Assembly (NCBI GenBank): GCA_000431335.1
Contig: FR888060.1
Coordinates: forward strand, 1 to 13,980
Reading direction: 5' to 3'
From: Clostridium sp. CAG:343
GTDB lineage: Bacteria > Bacillota > Clostridia > TANB77 > CAG-508
Length of the DNA: 13,980 nucleotides
The notes beneath the pieces are model-generated. The model was given only the letters and a program-made list of their open reading frames with translations. It was not told where the DNA came from and did not search any database. Position 1 is the stretch's first letter; each line of letters starts with the position of its first letter. Of this stretch, positions 7,461 through 13,980 are shown piece by piece. A program made the translations under genes and the position numbers.

Positions 7461-8732
7461 ATGAAATATAAAGAAAATGAATTAAAGCAGGGAATTAAAA
7501 TTCATACTATAAATACTAATAAATTTAAAACAAATTTGTTAGCAGTTTTTTTAACAACAGAATTAAATAGGAAAACAGTTACAAAAAATGCATTAATCTC
7601 AATGCTTTTAAGAAGAGGTAGTAAAAATATGCCAACTCAAGAAGAAATTAGCAAGCAAATGGAAGAAATGTATGGAGCAAGCTTTGATTGCGGATTGGAT
7701 AAAACAGGAGATAATCAAGTTTTAAAATTTTATATAGAAGTAATTAATGATGATTTTTTACCACAAAATAATGATGAAATGTTAAAAAAAGCTATACAAA
7801 AATTACTTGAAATTGTATTTGATCCTTATAAAGAAGGTGAAGGATTTAAGAAGGAATATATAGAACAAGAAAAAGAAAATTTAAAACAAAAAATAGTTGG
7901 AAAAATAGATAATAAAGCCAGATATGCAATTGACAGATGTATTGAAGAAATGTATGGAGAAAAAGCATTTGGGTTATATAAATTTGGATATGTAGAGGAC
8001 TTAAATAATATAGATGAAAAAGAACTATACTTATATTATAAAAACTTAATTAATTCTTGTAAAATAGACATATTTGTGTCAGGAAATATAAAAGAAAATA
8101 CAGATACATTGATAGAAAATAATGAAAATATAAAAAAATTAGAAGGAAGAAAGCCAAATTATAATATTCCTAAAATAGATAACAATGAAATTAAAGAAAA
8201 AGAAAATATTGTTACAGAATCTATGGAAGTAACACAAGGAAAACTTATATTAGGATTAGATGTTAACATCGATAATGAAGAATTAAAATATGATACAGTT
8301 ATATATAACAGTATATTAGGAGGAACAGCAAATTCTAAAATGTTTCAAAATGTAAGAGAAAAGGCACATTTAGCTTATGTGGCGAGTTCAAGCTATTTAC
8401 GTCATAAAAACATTATATTTGTAAATTGTGGAATTGAAATTTCAAATTATCAAAAAGCATTAGATTTAATAAAACAACAAATTGAAGATATGAAACAAGG
8501 TGATTTTACAGAAGAAGATATTGCAAATGCTAAGAAAGGAATTCTAGCAACTATTAAGACGATAGATGATGAACAAGATACTCAAATTAGTTATTATTTT
8601 GGTCAAGAATTAACAAACACAAGAGTTTCTACAGAAGAATATATTAAAAAAATTGAGAAAATCCAAAAAGAAGATGTTATAAATATAGCAAGAAAAGTAA
8701 GTATTAATACAATATATTTCTTAAAGGATTAG
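7461..8732 (+). CDS. yfmF: M16-family peptidase-like protein YfmF (non-catalytic subunit)
   Basis: This 423-residue M16 protein matches the YfmF branch, named in databases as EF-P 5-aminopentanol modification-associated. It has no HxxEH zinc motif: the equivalent N-terminal stretch reads ALISMLLRRGSKNMPTQEEI. It does keep the C-terminal Arg/Tyr signature of M16B partners (Arg299 and Tyr306 in NVREKAHLAYVASSSY). In heterodimeric M16B proteases one subunit supplies the metal site and the other the Arg/Tyr pair, so this is probably the partner of the next gene. No signal peptide or membrane segment is seen, suggesting a cytoplasmic complex. A strong AAGGAGGA precedes ATG 7461. The exact substrate of this pair is not established from the sequence; the EF-P link comes from gene context in Bacillus. 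Confidence 0.87.
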   Translation: MKYKENELKQGIKIHTINTNKFKTNLLAVFLTTELNRKTVTKNALISMLLRRGSKNMPTQEEISKQMEEMYGASFDCGLDKTGDNQVLKFYIEVINDDFLPQNNDEMLKKAIQKLLEIVFDPYKEGEGFKKEYIEQEKENLKQKIVGKIDNKARYAIDRCIEEMYGEKAFGLYKFGYVEDLNNIDEKELYLYYKNLINSCKIDIFVSGNIKENTDTLIENNENIKKLEGRKPNYNIPKIDNNEIKEKENIVTESMEVTQGKLILGLDVNIDNEELKYDTVIYNSILGGTANSKMFQNVREKAHLAYVASSSYLRHKNIIFVNCGIEISNYQKALDLIKQQIEDMKQGDFTEEDIANAKKGILATIKTIDDEQDTQISYYFGQELTNTRVSTEEYIKKIEKIQKEDVINIARKVSINTIYFLKD

Positions 8733-8767
8733 ATTATAATGAGTCAATAAATAGAAAGGAGATAAAG

Positions 8768-10054
8768 ATGCAAGTAATTGAAAATTTAAAGGTTAAGGAA
8801 AAACTTTATATAGAAAAATTAGAAAATGGATTGACTGTTATGGTTATTCCTAAACCAGGAATTCAAAAAAAATATATGATTTGGGGAACTAATTATGGTT
8901 CGAATGATAGTGAATTTATTGTTCCAGGAGAAGAGGAAAAAACTAAAGTGCCAAATGGAGTAGCACATTTTTTAGAACATAAATTATTTGAACAAGAAAA
9001 TGGAACAAATAGTTTAGATGTATTAACTGCATTAGGAGTAAATGCAAATGCTTATACAACTAACGATCATACTGCCTATTTGTTTGAAAGTACGGATAAT
9101 TTTTATCCTGCAATGGATGAATTAATGGATTATGTGCAGCATCCATATTTTACAGATGAAAATGTTGAGAAAGAAAAGGGAATTATTGGACAAGAGATTA
9201 TGATGTATGATGATTATCCAGATTGGAGAGTATATTTAAATGCGATGCAAGCAATGTATCATAATAATCCAATAAAAATAGATATTACAGGAACGATAGA
9301 AACAATTGGAAAAATAAACAAGGAAATTTTATATAAATGTTATAAAACTTTTTATAATCCATCTAATATGGTTTTAGTTATATCAGGTGATTTTGAACCA
9401 GAGAAAATAATAGGTGAAGTAAAAAAACGTCTTATAGAGAATCAGAATCAAGGAGAAATTAAAAGAATTTATCCAGAGGAACCAGAGACAATAGTCCAAG
9501 AGCTTATTGAACAAAGATTAGAAGTAAGCCAACCGCTTTATACAATAGGAATTAAAGACATGATTAATAAAAAATCTATGGAAAATTCAAAAGAAATAGT
9601 AAAAAAACATATTTCTATAGAAATTTTGTTAAACCTTTTAATTGGAAGAAGTTCAGAATTATACAAAGAATTATATAATAAAGGGATAATACATGGACAG
9701 CCAAGTTTAGATTATGAATTTGGAAAAACCTATGCACATGTTTTGATAACAGGTCAATCGAAGGAACCAGAAACTTTATATAATGAATTTAAAGAAAAAG
9801 TAAAAGAAATGAAGAAAAAAGGAATAGCTAAGGGAGATTTTCAACGAATAAAGAAAATGATTTATGGAGGATATGTAAAAGAATACAATGATGTACAGGA
9901 CATAGCAAGAATGTTCTTAGCAGACTATTTTAAAGGAATTAATTCTTTTGATTATATAGAGGAAATAGAAGGGATAAATGTAGAATATTTAAATCAAGTG
10001 TTAAATGATGTATTTAAAGAGGAAAAAATGGTACTTTCTATTGTAAAAAGTTAA
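8768..10054 (+). CDS. yfmH: M16-family zinc peptidase YfmH (catalytic subunit)
   Basis: This 428-residue M16 peptidase has the inverted zinc motif HFLEH (His67, Glu70, His71), with Glu143 in KGIIGQEI as the likely third ligand. The hallmark segments GVNANAYTTNDHTAYLF and YNPSNMVLVISGDF are also intact. The C-terminal half lacks the clear Arg/Tyr motif present in its neighbour, so the two proteins complement each other as a M16B heterodimer. The gene starts 35 bases after yfmF behind AAAGGAGA and is surely cotranscribed with it. A terminator 38 bases downstream closes the operon. The usual Bacillus companion ymfI, a reductase needed for the EF-P modification, and efp itself are not in the window, so the proposed role rests on family knowledge. 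Confidence 0.9.
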   Translation: MQVIENLKVKEKLYIEKLENGLTVMVIPKPGIQKKYMIWGTNYGSNDSEFIVPGEEEKTKVPNGVAHFLEHKLFEQENGTNSLDVLTALGVNANAYTTNDHTAYLFESTDNFYPAMDELMDYVQHPYFTDENVEKEKGIIGQEIMMYDDYPDWRVYLNAMQAMYHNNPIKIDITGTIETIGKINKEILYKCYKTFYNPSNMVLVISGDFEPEKIIGEVKKRLIENQNQGEIKRIYPEEPETIVQELIEQRLEVSQPLYTIGIKDMINKKSMENSKEIVKKHISIEILLNLLIGRSSELYKELYNKGIIHGQPSLDYEFGKTYAHVLITGQSKEPETLYNEFKEKVKEMKKKGIAKGDFQRIKKMIYGGYVKEYNDVQDIARMFLADYFKGINSFDYIEEIEGINVEYLNQVLNDVFKEEKMVLSIVKS

Positions 10055-10091
10055 AAAATAACAAAAATTTAAGTTTGTGAAAAATGTAATA

Positions 10092-10133
10092 AAAACGGTG
10101 TTGGTTAAGAAAATAAAACAATACCGTTTTTTA
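10092..10133 (+). terminator. Intrinsic terminator after yfmH
   Basis: AAAAACGGTGTTG (10092-10104) pairs with CAATACCGTTTTT (10120-10132) with one G-T pair and a 15-base loop, ending in a T-run. Confidence 0.8.
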
Positions 10134-10144
10134 ATAAAATATCG

Positions 10145-10151
10145 TGTCGAA
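10145..10151 (+). promoter_or_regulatory. Candidate Spo0A box upstream of the Spo0E-like gene
   Basis: TGTCGAA matches the consensus 0A box and is followed by AAAA, as in many true sites. It lies about 120 bases before the Spo0E-like ATG and about 50 bases before its candidate -35. A 7-base match is expected about once by chance in a window of this size and composition, so only the location makes it suggestive. Confidence 0.35.
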
Positions 10152-10200
10152 AAAAGAAATAAAATGTCATACGAAAGTTCCCAGAATGCCTTGAAAATAC

Positions 10201-10229
10201 TTGACTTGAGAAAAATAATGTGTTAATTT
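10201..10229 (+). promoter_or_regulatory. Possible promoter for the Spo0E-like gene
   Basis: TTGACT (10201-10206) and TAATTT (10224-10229) are 17 bases apart. The -35 is good and the -10 poor; TTATAG a few bases later is an alternative -10. Confidence 0.35.
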
Positions 10230-10271
10230 ATAGATATACGAAAGATAATCAAATAAAAAGGAGAGATTAGT

Positions 10272-10442
10272 ATGTTAAATGATGAAATTTGTAAATTGAG
10301 GGATAAATTAAATAATAGTATTGAACAAGGCGATGATTATAATATTACATATAAATTAAGCATAGAATTAGATGAATTGATAGCAAAATACTATGATGAA
10401 TTAAAAAATGCTAAAAAAAAACTAATATGGACAACTACGTAG
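10272..10442 (+). CDS. Spo0E-like aspartyl-phosphate phosphatase
   Basis: This 56-residue protein has the size, two-helix pattern and signature of the Spo0E family. The second helix carries SIELDELIAKYY, matching the SxxLDxLI-Y core that inserts into the Spo0A receiver domain and helps hydrolyse its aspartyl phosphate. Such proteins lower Spo0A~P and so delay sporulation; targets in Clostridia are less well defined. The start ATG 10272 has AAGGAGA about 7 bases upstream, and a terminator begins at the base after the stop codon, so this is a single-gene unit. The first helix (EICKLRDKLNNSIEQ) and the linker are normal for the family. A candidate Spo0A box upstream would fit feedback control but is unproven. 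Confidence 0.83.
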   Translation: MLNDEICKLRDKLNNSIEQGDDYNITYKLSIELDELIAKYYDELKNAKKKLIWTTT

Positions 10443-10479
10443 AAAAATAGTCTCTTAAATGAATTAAGAGGCTATTTTT
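10443..10479 (+). terminator. Intrinsic terminator after the Spo0E-like gene
   Basis: AAAAATAGTCTCTTAA (10443-10458) pairs with TTAAGAGGCTATTTTT (10464-10479) with one mismatch-type G-T pair and a 5-base loop. The symmetric A-run and T-run could make it work in both directions. Confidence 0.85.
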
Positions 10480-10502
10480 GTTATCTAGTTGTAAGTTTGC
10501 TA

Positions 10503-10561
10503 AGAAATAATTATGATGTTGATGCTCTGGCTCCAACTATAATACTTAAATTTTATTTAAT
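10503..10561. repeat. Left copy of a 59-bp direct repeat
   Basis: Bases 10503-10561 match 13866-13924 at 58 of 59 positions (only T10511 versus C13874), 3363 bp apart and in the same orientation. The core is GATGCTCTGGCTCCAACTAT, which is GC-richer than its surroundings, followed by an AT-rich tail with a small TTAAA/TTTAA palindrome. Weaker similarity continues about 30 bases to the left. The right end of this copy contains the stop codon of the small minus-strand ORF. It was not recognised as a tRNA end, IS end or CRISPR repeat. Confidence 0.9.
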
Positions 10562-10654
10562 CATATCTTGGTTTATACTATTTATTTGATATTGAATATT
10601 CCTTATATCTTCATTCAATTTTCCTATATGTTTGTTCAAAACTTTTTTATCCAT
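10553..10654 (-). CDS. Small 33-residue hypothetical protein
   Basis: The frame starts at ATG 10654 with AAGGAG exactly 7 bases upstream (AAGGAGAATTGAAATG on the minus strand), better placed than several confirmed genes here. The peptide is charged and looks like one amphipathic helix or coiled coil (MDKKVLNKHIGKLNEDIRNI at the start; Ile/Leu spaced by 3-4). No family was recognised. A promoter candidate (TTGATT, 17 bases, TAAACT) and a palindrome lie upstream. Its last codons and stop fall inside the left copy of the direct repeat, so its end could have been set by the event that placed the repeat. It lies downstream of the SNF2 gene on the same strand. It may also be chance; the ribosome binding site is the main support. 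Confidence 0.45.
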   Translation of the reverse strand: MDKKVLNKHIGKLNEDIRNIQYQINSINQDMIK

Positions 10655-10693
10655 TTCAATTCTCCTTATACAACATATTTTTATTATCTGTTC

Positions 10694-10708
10694 TTTACAT
10701 AATGTAAA
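10694..10708. promoter_or_regulatory. Operator-like palindrome before the small ORF
   Basis: TTTACATAATGTAAA is a perfect 7+1+7 inverted repeat lying between the candidate minus-strand promoter and the start of the 33-codon ORF, where a repressor could bind. Palindromes of this length are expected a few times by chance in such AT-rich DNA. Confidence 0.25.
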
Positions 10709-10723
10709 ATATGGTTCTTTCTA

Positions 10724-10752
10724 AGTTTAACATAAAATGGCAAAAAAATCAA
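10724..10752 (-). promoter_or_regulatory. Possible promoter for the small minus-strand ORF
   Basis: On the minus strand TTGATT (10752-10747) and TAAACT (10729-10724) are separated by 17 bases, about 70 bases before the ATG at 10654. Hexamer matches are moderate. Confidence 0.35.
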
Positions 10753-10780
10753 CCTTGTTATTATTTATAAATCATAACAA
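10742..10780 (-). terminator. Weak hairpin after the SNF2 helicase gene
   Basis: Read on the minus strand, TTGTTAT and ATAACAA (10780-10774 and 10761-10755) form a 7-bp stem directly after the stop codon. A T-run (10748-10742) follows, but only after a 6-base gap, so termination may be inefficient. Confidence 0.35.
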
Positions 10781-10782
10781 TA

Positions 10783-12141
10783 TTATTCGAATAATTTCAT
10801 AATCTCATCTTGAGATAATTTATTAACAAATGTAGTTTTTGTATCCAGCATATTATTAGCTAACTCTTCCTTTTTCTCTTGTAATTCATATATTTTTTCT
10901 TCAATTGAATTCTTAGTAATTAATTTATACACTTGAACATTATTTTTTTGACCTATTCTATAAGCCCTATCAGTAGCCTGATTTTCTGTTGATATATTCC
11001 ACCATGGATCATAATGAATAACCATATCTGCTCCAGTTAAATTAAGACCTGTTCCACCTGCTTTTAAAGAAATCAAAAACACCTTAATATCAGAATTATT
11101 ATTAAATTCATCAACCAATTTTATCCTATCTTCTACTTTTGTAGCACCTGTTAATTTAAAATATCTTATGTTTCTTTTTTTTAATTCTTTTTCTATGAAA
11201 TCAAACATTGATGTATATCCCGAAAAAAGTAGTATTTTATGTCCTGCATTTGTACCCTCTTGAATAATTTCCATACATTGTTCCAATTTGCTACTTCCCT
11301 CATTATATCCATTTATAAACAAACTTGGATGACAACAAATCTGCCTTAATCTTGTTAGCGCTGCCAATATTTGCATTTTGTTTTTCTCATAGCCACTGTA
11401 TTTAATTTTTTCTGATATATCCTGTTTTACTTGTAATAAATAATTTATATATATTTTTCTTTGTTCTTCTCCCATTTCATTATTTAAAACCGTTACTGTC
11501 TTATCTGGAAGCTCTGTTAACACTTCTTTTTTACTTCTTCTTAAAATAAATGGTTCTATTAGCATTTTTAGCTTTCCAACAACTGATTCATTAGATTCCC
11601 TTACAATTGGAGTTTCATACATATTTTTAAATTTTCGATATGTAAACAAATATCCTGGCATAATAAAGTCAAAAATCGACCATAATTCTGCTAAAGAATT
11701 TTCAATTGGAGTTCCAGTTAAAGCATATTTTGTATCTCCTTTTATTTTTTTTATTGCTTTTGCATTTTGAGTATTACTATTTTTTAAATATTGAGCTTCA
11801 TCTGCTATTATAAATCTAAATTTATAATTTTTTTCTTGATATAGTTCAATATCTCTCTTTAATAAATCATATGAAGTAATAACTAAATCAAACTTATCTA
11901 TTTGCTCAATTTGATGTTTTCTCTCTTCTAGCGTCCCTCTTATAACTATTGTTTTTAACCCATTAGCAAATTTAGTTGCTTCATTCTGCCAATTTAATGT
12001 TAACGAACTTGGTGAAATTACAATACTTGCTCTATTGTTTTCCTTTTTATCATCTTTACAATTTTGAACATAATCAACTATTACTGATAACATTTGAATA
12101 GTTTTTCCGTAATCCCATATCATCTGCCAATATTCCACCAA
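10783..12141 (-). CDS. SNF2-family helicase, C-terminal fragment (frameshifted gene)
   Basis: This frame holds nearly all of the Swi2/Snf2 ATPase motor after the Walker A break. Visible are motif Ia VISPSSLTLNWQNE, motif II ADEAQYLKN, motif III ALTGTPIEN, the RRSKKEVLTELPDKT segment typical of SNF2 proteins, motif IV ILLFSGYTSMFDF, motif V LISLKAGGTGLNLTGADMVI and motif VI QATDRAYRIGQ. The family uses ATP to translocate on double-stranded DNA; bacterial members are linked to transcription recycling (RapA) or to unknown roles. The nominal start is a TTG at 12141 without a ribosome binding site, in the overlap with the upstream fragment, so the natural product was surely one protein of about 994 residues starting at 13768. 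As read, this fragment lacks a complete nucleotide-binding loop (it begins DYGKTIQ instead of GLGKTIQ) and should be inactive alone. It lies inside the repeat-bracketed segment. Confidence 0.88.
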   Translation of the reverse strand: MVEYWQMIWDYGKTIQMLSVIVDYVQNCKDDKKENNRASIVISPSSLTLNWQNEATKFANGLKTIVIRGTLEERKHQIEQIDKFDLVITSYDLLKRDIELYQEKNYKFRFIIADEAQYLKNSNTQNAKAIKKIKGDTKYALTGTPIENSLAELWSIFDFIMPGYLFTYRKFKNMYETPIVRESNESVVGKLKMLIEPFILRRSKKEVLTELPDKTVTVLNNEMGEEQRKIYINYLLQVKQDISEKIKYSGYEKNKMQILAALTRLRQICCHPSLFINGYNEGSSKLEQCMEIIQEGTNAGHKILLFSGYTSMFDFIEKELKKRNIRYFKLTGATKVEDRIKLVDEFNNNSDIKVFLISLKAGGTGLNLTGADMVIHYDPWWNISTENQATDRAYRIGQKNNVQVYKLITKNSIEEKIYELQEKKEELANNMLDTKTTFVNKLSQDEIMKLFE

Positions 12142-13768
12142 AGTGATATCTATCTAGTATCTTTAACCACTTAAAACCTGTTTTTTGATAATATCTTAAA
12201 ACTGAATTTAAATTTTCTGGTACTTTAATTTCTTCTTCTAATTGCTCTTTATCTAATTGATTTATAATATTTTTATATTCATCATTTTTAGTTATTTCAG
12301 TTCCTTTTATTTCTTTTAATAGTTGATTAAAATATGAAATTCTATAAACAGGTAATTTTAATTCTTCTTTTTCCAAATCTTTATAAGAAATATCCATACC
12401 TGTTACTAATTTCTCTAAAAATTTTGCTTCTTTATTATTTTCTAAGTCAATAAAACTACCATCTTTTAATCTATGATATTTTTTCTTTAAAGAGTATTTA
12501 GACATGATTTCTTCTAATTCTTCTATATCAATATCTAAATTTTTGAAATCAATTGATAATAAATTATTTTCGACTTTTACTCCTATTCCTCCAATTTTTG
12601 TTTCCTTAATCTGTTTTCTTTTAAAATTATCTGTTGCTAAAACTTCAAAATGTTGCATATAATAGTTTATATCTTCTGTTAAAAACTCATATATTTTATC
12701 ATTATCTGGTAAAATAAATCTCAAATTTTTAGTTTCTAACATAAATCCAGTCTGTCTAAAAATATTTAAAGCATTAGTTTCTTCTAACATATTTCTTGGA
12801 AATTTAATTTTTTTATTTTCTTCTAATGGGTTAAATTCATTACCTTCATAATCAAACCTTACATCTGCAATTAAATAATCATTTGAGTCGAAATCTAAAA
12901 ACACTTTAACTATCAATTCTTTTGGCATGTATTTTTTTATACTATCTTCTGTCATATTTTTTAAATTTATGGCATTCTTTACTCTTGGTATAATAATAGA
13001 AAATAATTGTGTTAATTCTTTTTCTCCTAATTTTACTTCATTTATATAATTTTTTCTAAAAAGTTCTAATAACTTTAAATTAGAATTTTCAAACTCTTTT
13101 GTGCATCTATATAATTTTTTATCATCTAAAATATATTTGTATTCTTTTCCCTTAATAATATTTACTTTATAAATTTCTATATTAGGTACTATTATATAAT
13201 CTTTATTTTCTGTTTTCTTTAATTCAAATTCTATTTCTGGTTGTTCTTCTGTAAATTCTATTTCTTCAGTATTACAATCTTTTTGAAATATAATTTTTCT
13301 TCCTTTTAATACATCAAATAAATCATCAATAGCACTATTACCTACTATAATACTTGTTTCACTTAGTGCTTTTCCATAGTATTTATAATTACTATTTGAA
13401 TTAGAATTCGCATATTTTATAACTTCTGCATATTTCATAACAAACTCTAACAATTGTCTACTATTATTTTCAAATGCTTCTTCTGTGTGGATAAATTGCA
13501 ACTTTTCACCATAACGATAAAATTCTTTATTAAGCATTCTTGTATAAAATTCTGATAAATTTTTTATTTTATACATTTTTTTATTTCCAATTTTAAATTC
13601 GATTTTCATGTCACCAGAAAATTTGTCATAAAAAATCCTAGGCTCAATTTTTATTGTTCCTTCTTTTTTTATTTTTTCTTTTTCTTCATTAATTCCTTCT
13701 ATTTCTTCATTGTAAAAAATATTAACAATTTGTTTAAAATTTTTATATTCTTCCTTGTTTAATTGCAT
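12074..13768 (-). CDS. SNF2-family helicase, N-terminal fragment (SNF2-associated domain)
   Basis: This 564-residue fragment carries the bacterial SNF2-associated region: EPRIFYDKFSGDMKIEFKIG, the FYRYGEKLQFIHTEEAFENN segment, and a long alpha/beta region up to VLRYYQKTGFKWLK and FGGILADDMGL, where the ATPase begins. The frame then breaks inside Walker A and ends 14 codons later at 12074. The start ATG 13768 is chosen because GAGGG lies 7 bases upstream and a 17-bp-spaced promoter (13793-13821) sits just before it; a longer frame from 13825 would run through that promoter. Many bacterial relatives of about 1050 residues carry an N-terminal SWIM zinc finger; none is present here and no upstream gene in the window supplies one. 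As read, the product would have no ATPase motor. Confidence 0.82.
   Translation of the reverse strand: MQLNKEEYKNFKQIVNIFYNEEIEGINEEKEKIKKEGTIKIEPRIFYDKFSGDMKIEFKIGNKKMYKIKNLSEFYTRMLNKEFYRYGEKLQFIHTEEAFENNSRQLLEFVMKYAEVIKYANSNSNSNYKYYGKALSETSIIVGNSAIDDLFDVLKGRKIIFQKDCNTEEIEFTEEQPEIEFELKKTENKDYIIVPNIEIYKVNIIKGKEYKYILDDKKLYRCTKEFENSNLKLLELFRKNYINEVKLGEKELTQLFSIIIPRVKNAINLKNMTEDSIKKYMPKELIVKVFLDFDSNDYLIADVRFDYEGNEFNPLEENKKIKFPRNMLEETNALNIFRQTGFMLETKNLRFILPDNDKIYEFLTEDINYYMQHFEVLATDNFKRKQIKETKIGGIGVKVENNLLSIDFKNLDIDIEELEEIMSKYSLKKKYHRLKDGSFIDLENNKEAKFLEKLVTGMDISYKDLEKEELKLPVYRISYFNQLLKEIKGTEITKNDEYKNIINQLDKEQLEEEIKVPENLNSVLRYYQKTGFKWLKILDRYHFGGILADDMGLRKNYSNVISNS
12109..12109 (-). other. Single-base frameshift in the Walker A motif of the SNF2 helicase
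   Basis: On the minus strand the sequence reads GATGATATGGGATTACGGAA. Removing the one C (G at 12109 on the plus strand) restores DDMGLGKTIQML and joins both fragments in one frame of about 994 codons. The error makes a CGG codon, which is very rare in the surrounding genes. A -1 slip on the nearby AAAAAC would meet a stop after six codons, so it does not rescue the gene. The cause may be a true mutation or a sequencing/assembly error. Confidence 0.85.
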
Positions 13769-13792
13769 TTTATTTCCCTCACTTGGCATATT

Positions 13793-13821
13793 ATTATACA
13801 ATATCTTAGGTAAAAATGCAA
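13793..13821 (-). promoter_or_regulatory. Promoter for the SNF2 helicase gene
   Basis: On the minus strand TTGCAT (13821-13816) and a perfect TATAAT (13798-13793) are 17 bases apart. Initiation near 13786 would give a leader of about 18 bases holding only the GAGGG ribosome binding site. Confidence 0.65.
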
Positions 13822-13865
13822 GCAATCTTTAAGCCTCAAATATACAATTAGGTTACAGTTTGGTG

Positions 13866-13924
13866 AGAAATAACTATGATGTTGATGCTCTGGCTCCAAC
13901 TATAATACTTAAATTTTATTTAAT
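13866..13924. repeat. Right copy of the 59-bp direct repeat
   Basis: Same orientation as the copy at 10503-10561, one mismatch. It lies about 45 bases upstream of the SNF2 promoter, so the two copies enclose the helicase with its promoter and the small ORF. The bases to its right (13925-13980) show no recognisable gene. Confidence 0.9.
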
Positions 13925-13980
13925 GACGTTTGATTGGAACGAAAAATAGAAAATCTTTTACAAGAAAATGAGTAATGTTC

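Noticed and set aside
12095..12110. Programmed -1 frameshifting at AAAAAC in the helicase gene
   Set aside because: The shift needed is +1; the -1 frame meets a stop after six codons.
13769..13825. Longer start for the SNF2 N-terminal fragment
   Set aside because: It would include the TATAAT of the promoter, and ATG 13768 has the properly spaced GAGGG.
10503..13924. CRISPR array or tRNA-type attachment site
   Set aside because: Only two copies 3.4 kb apart with genes between, no spacers, and no tRNA-like cloverleaf in the repeat; no integrase in the window.
13832..13950. Plus-strand reading of the right repeat as a short protein
   Set aside because: A frame without a stop crosses the repeat (about 35 codons) but lacks a start codon with a ribosome binding site, and the left copy does not continue it in the same way.

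Overview
The window is very AT-rich and carries typical low-GC Bacillota signals: near-consensus sigma-A promoters, AGGAGG ribosome binding sites, U-tailed hairpin terminators, FtsH, short TilS, S21 and the paired M16 proteins YfmF/YfmH. A Spo0E-like phosphatase gene points to a Spo0A-type sporulation pathway, and a dockerin-bearing secreted protein fits an anaerobic, probably gut-associated member of the Clostridia. Species cannot be named from the sequence alone.

Layout. (1) 1-2599 (+): the 3' part of a large secreted protein made of cadherin-like beta-sandwich repeats, a dockerin and a C-terminal M23 peptidase, followed by a terminator. (2) 2781-5908 (+): tilS and ftsH, each behind its own promoter, with the usual hpt gene absent between them; ftsH ends at a strong terminator. 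(3) 5962-7047 (+): a membrane-anchored J-domain protein and nrdG, closely spaced. (4) 7051-7385 (+): rpsU as a single-gene unit with a strong promoter, a small leader hairpin and a terminator. (5) 7461-10133 (+): the M16 pair yfmF-yfmH, then a terminator. (6) 10145-10479 (+): a 56-residue Spo0E-like gene with a candidate Spo0A box upstream and a terminator. (7) 10503-13924: a segment read on the minus strand and bracketed by 59-bp direct repeats (58/59 identical). It holds a 33-codon ORF with a good ribosome binding site and a SNF2-family helicase split by one extra base exactly in its Walker A motif.

How the genes relate. Regions 2-5 are housekeeping: tRNA(Ile) lysidine synthesis, membrane proteolysis and chaperone assistance, anaerobic dNTP synthesis, ribosome assembly, and peptidases linked to EF-P modification. 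The accessory parts are the secreted cell-wall enzyme at the left edge and the repeat-bracketed helicase segment at the right. That segment is the best candidate for something mobile or recombining. It carries no recombinase, so calling it an element is inference. I see no CRISPR array, tRNA, rRNA, complete IS element or recognised defence system; a clear new biological system is not evident from sequence alone.
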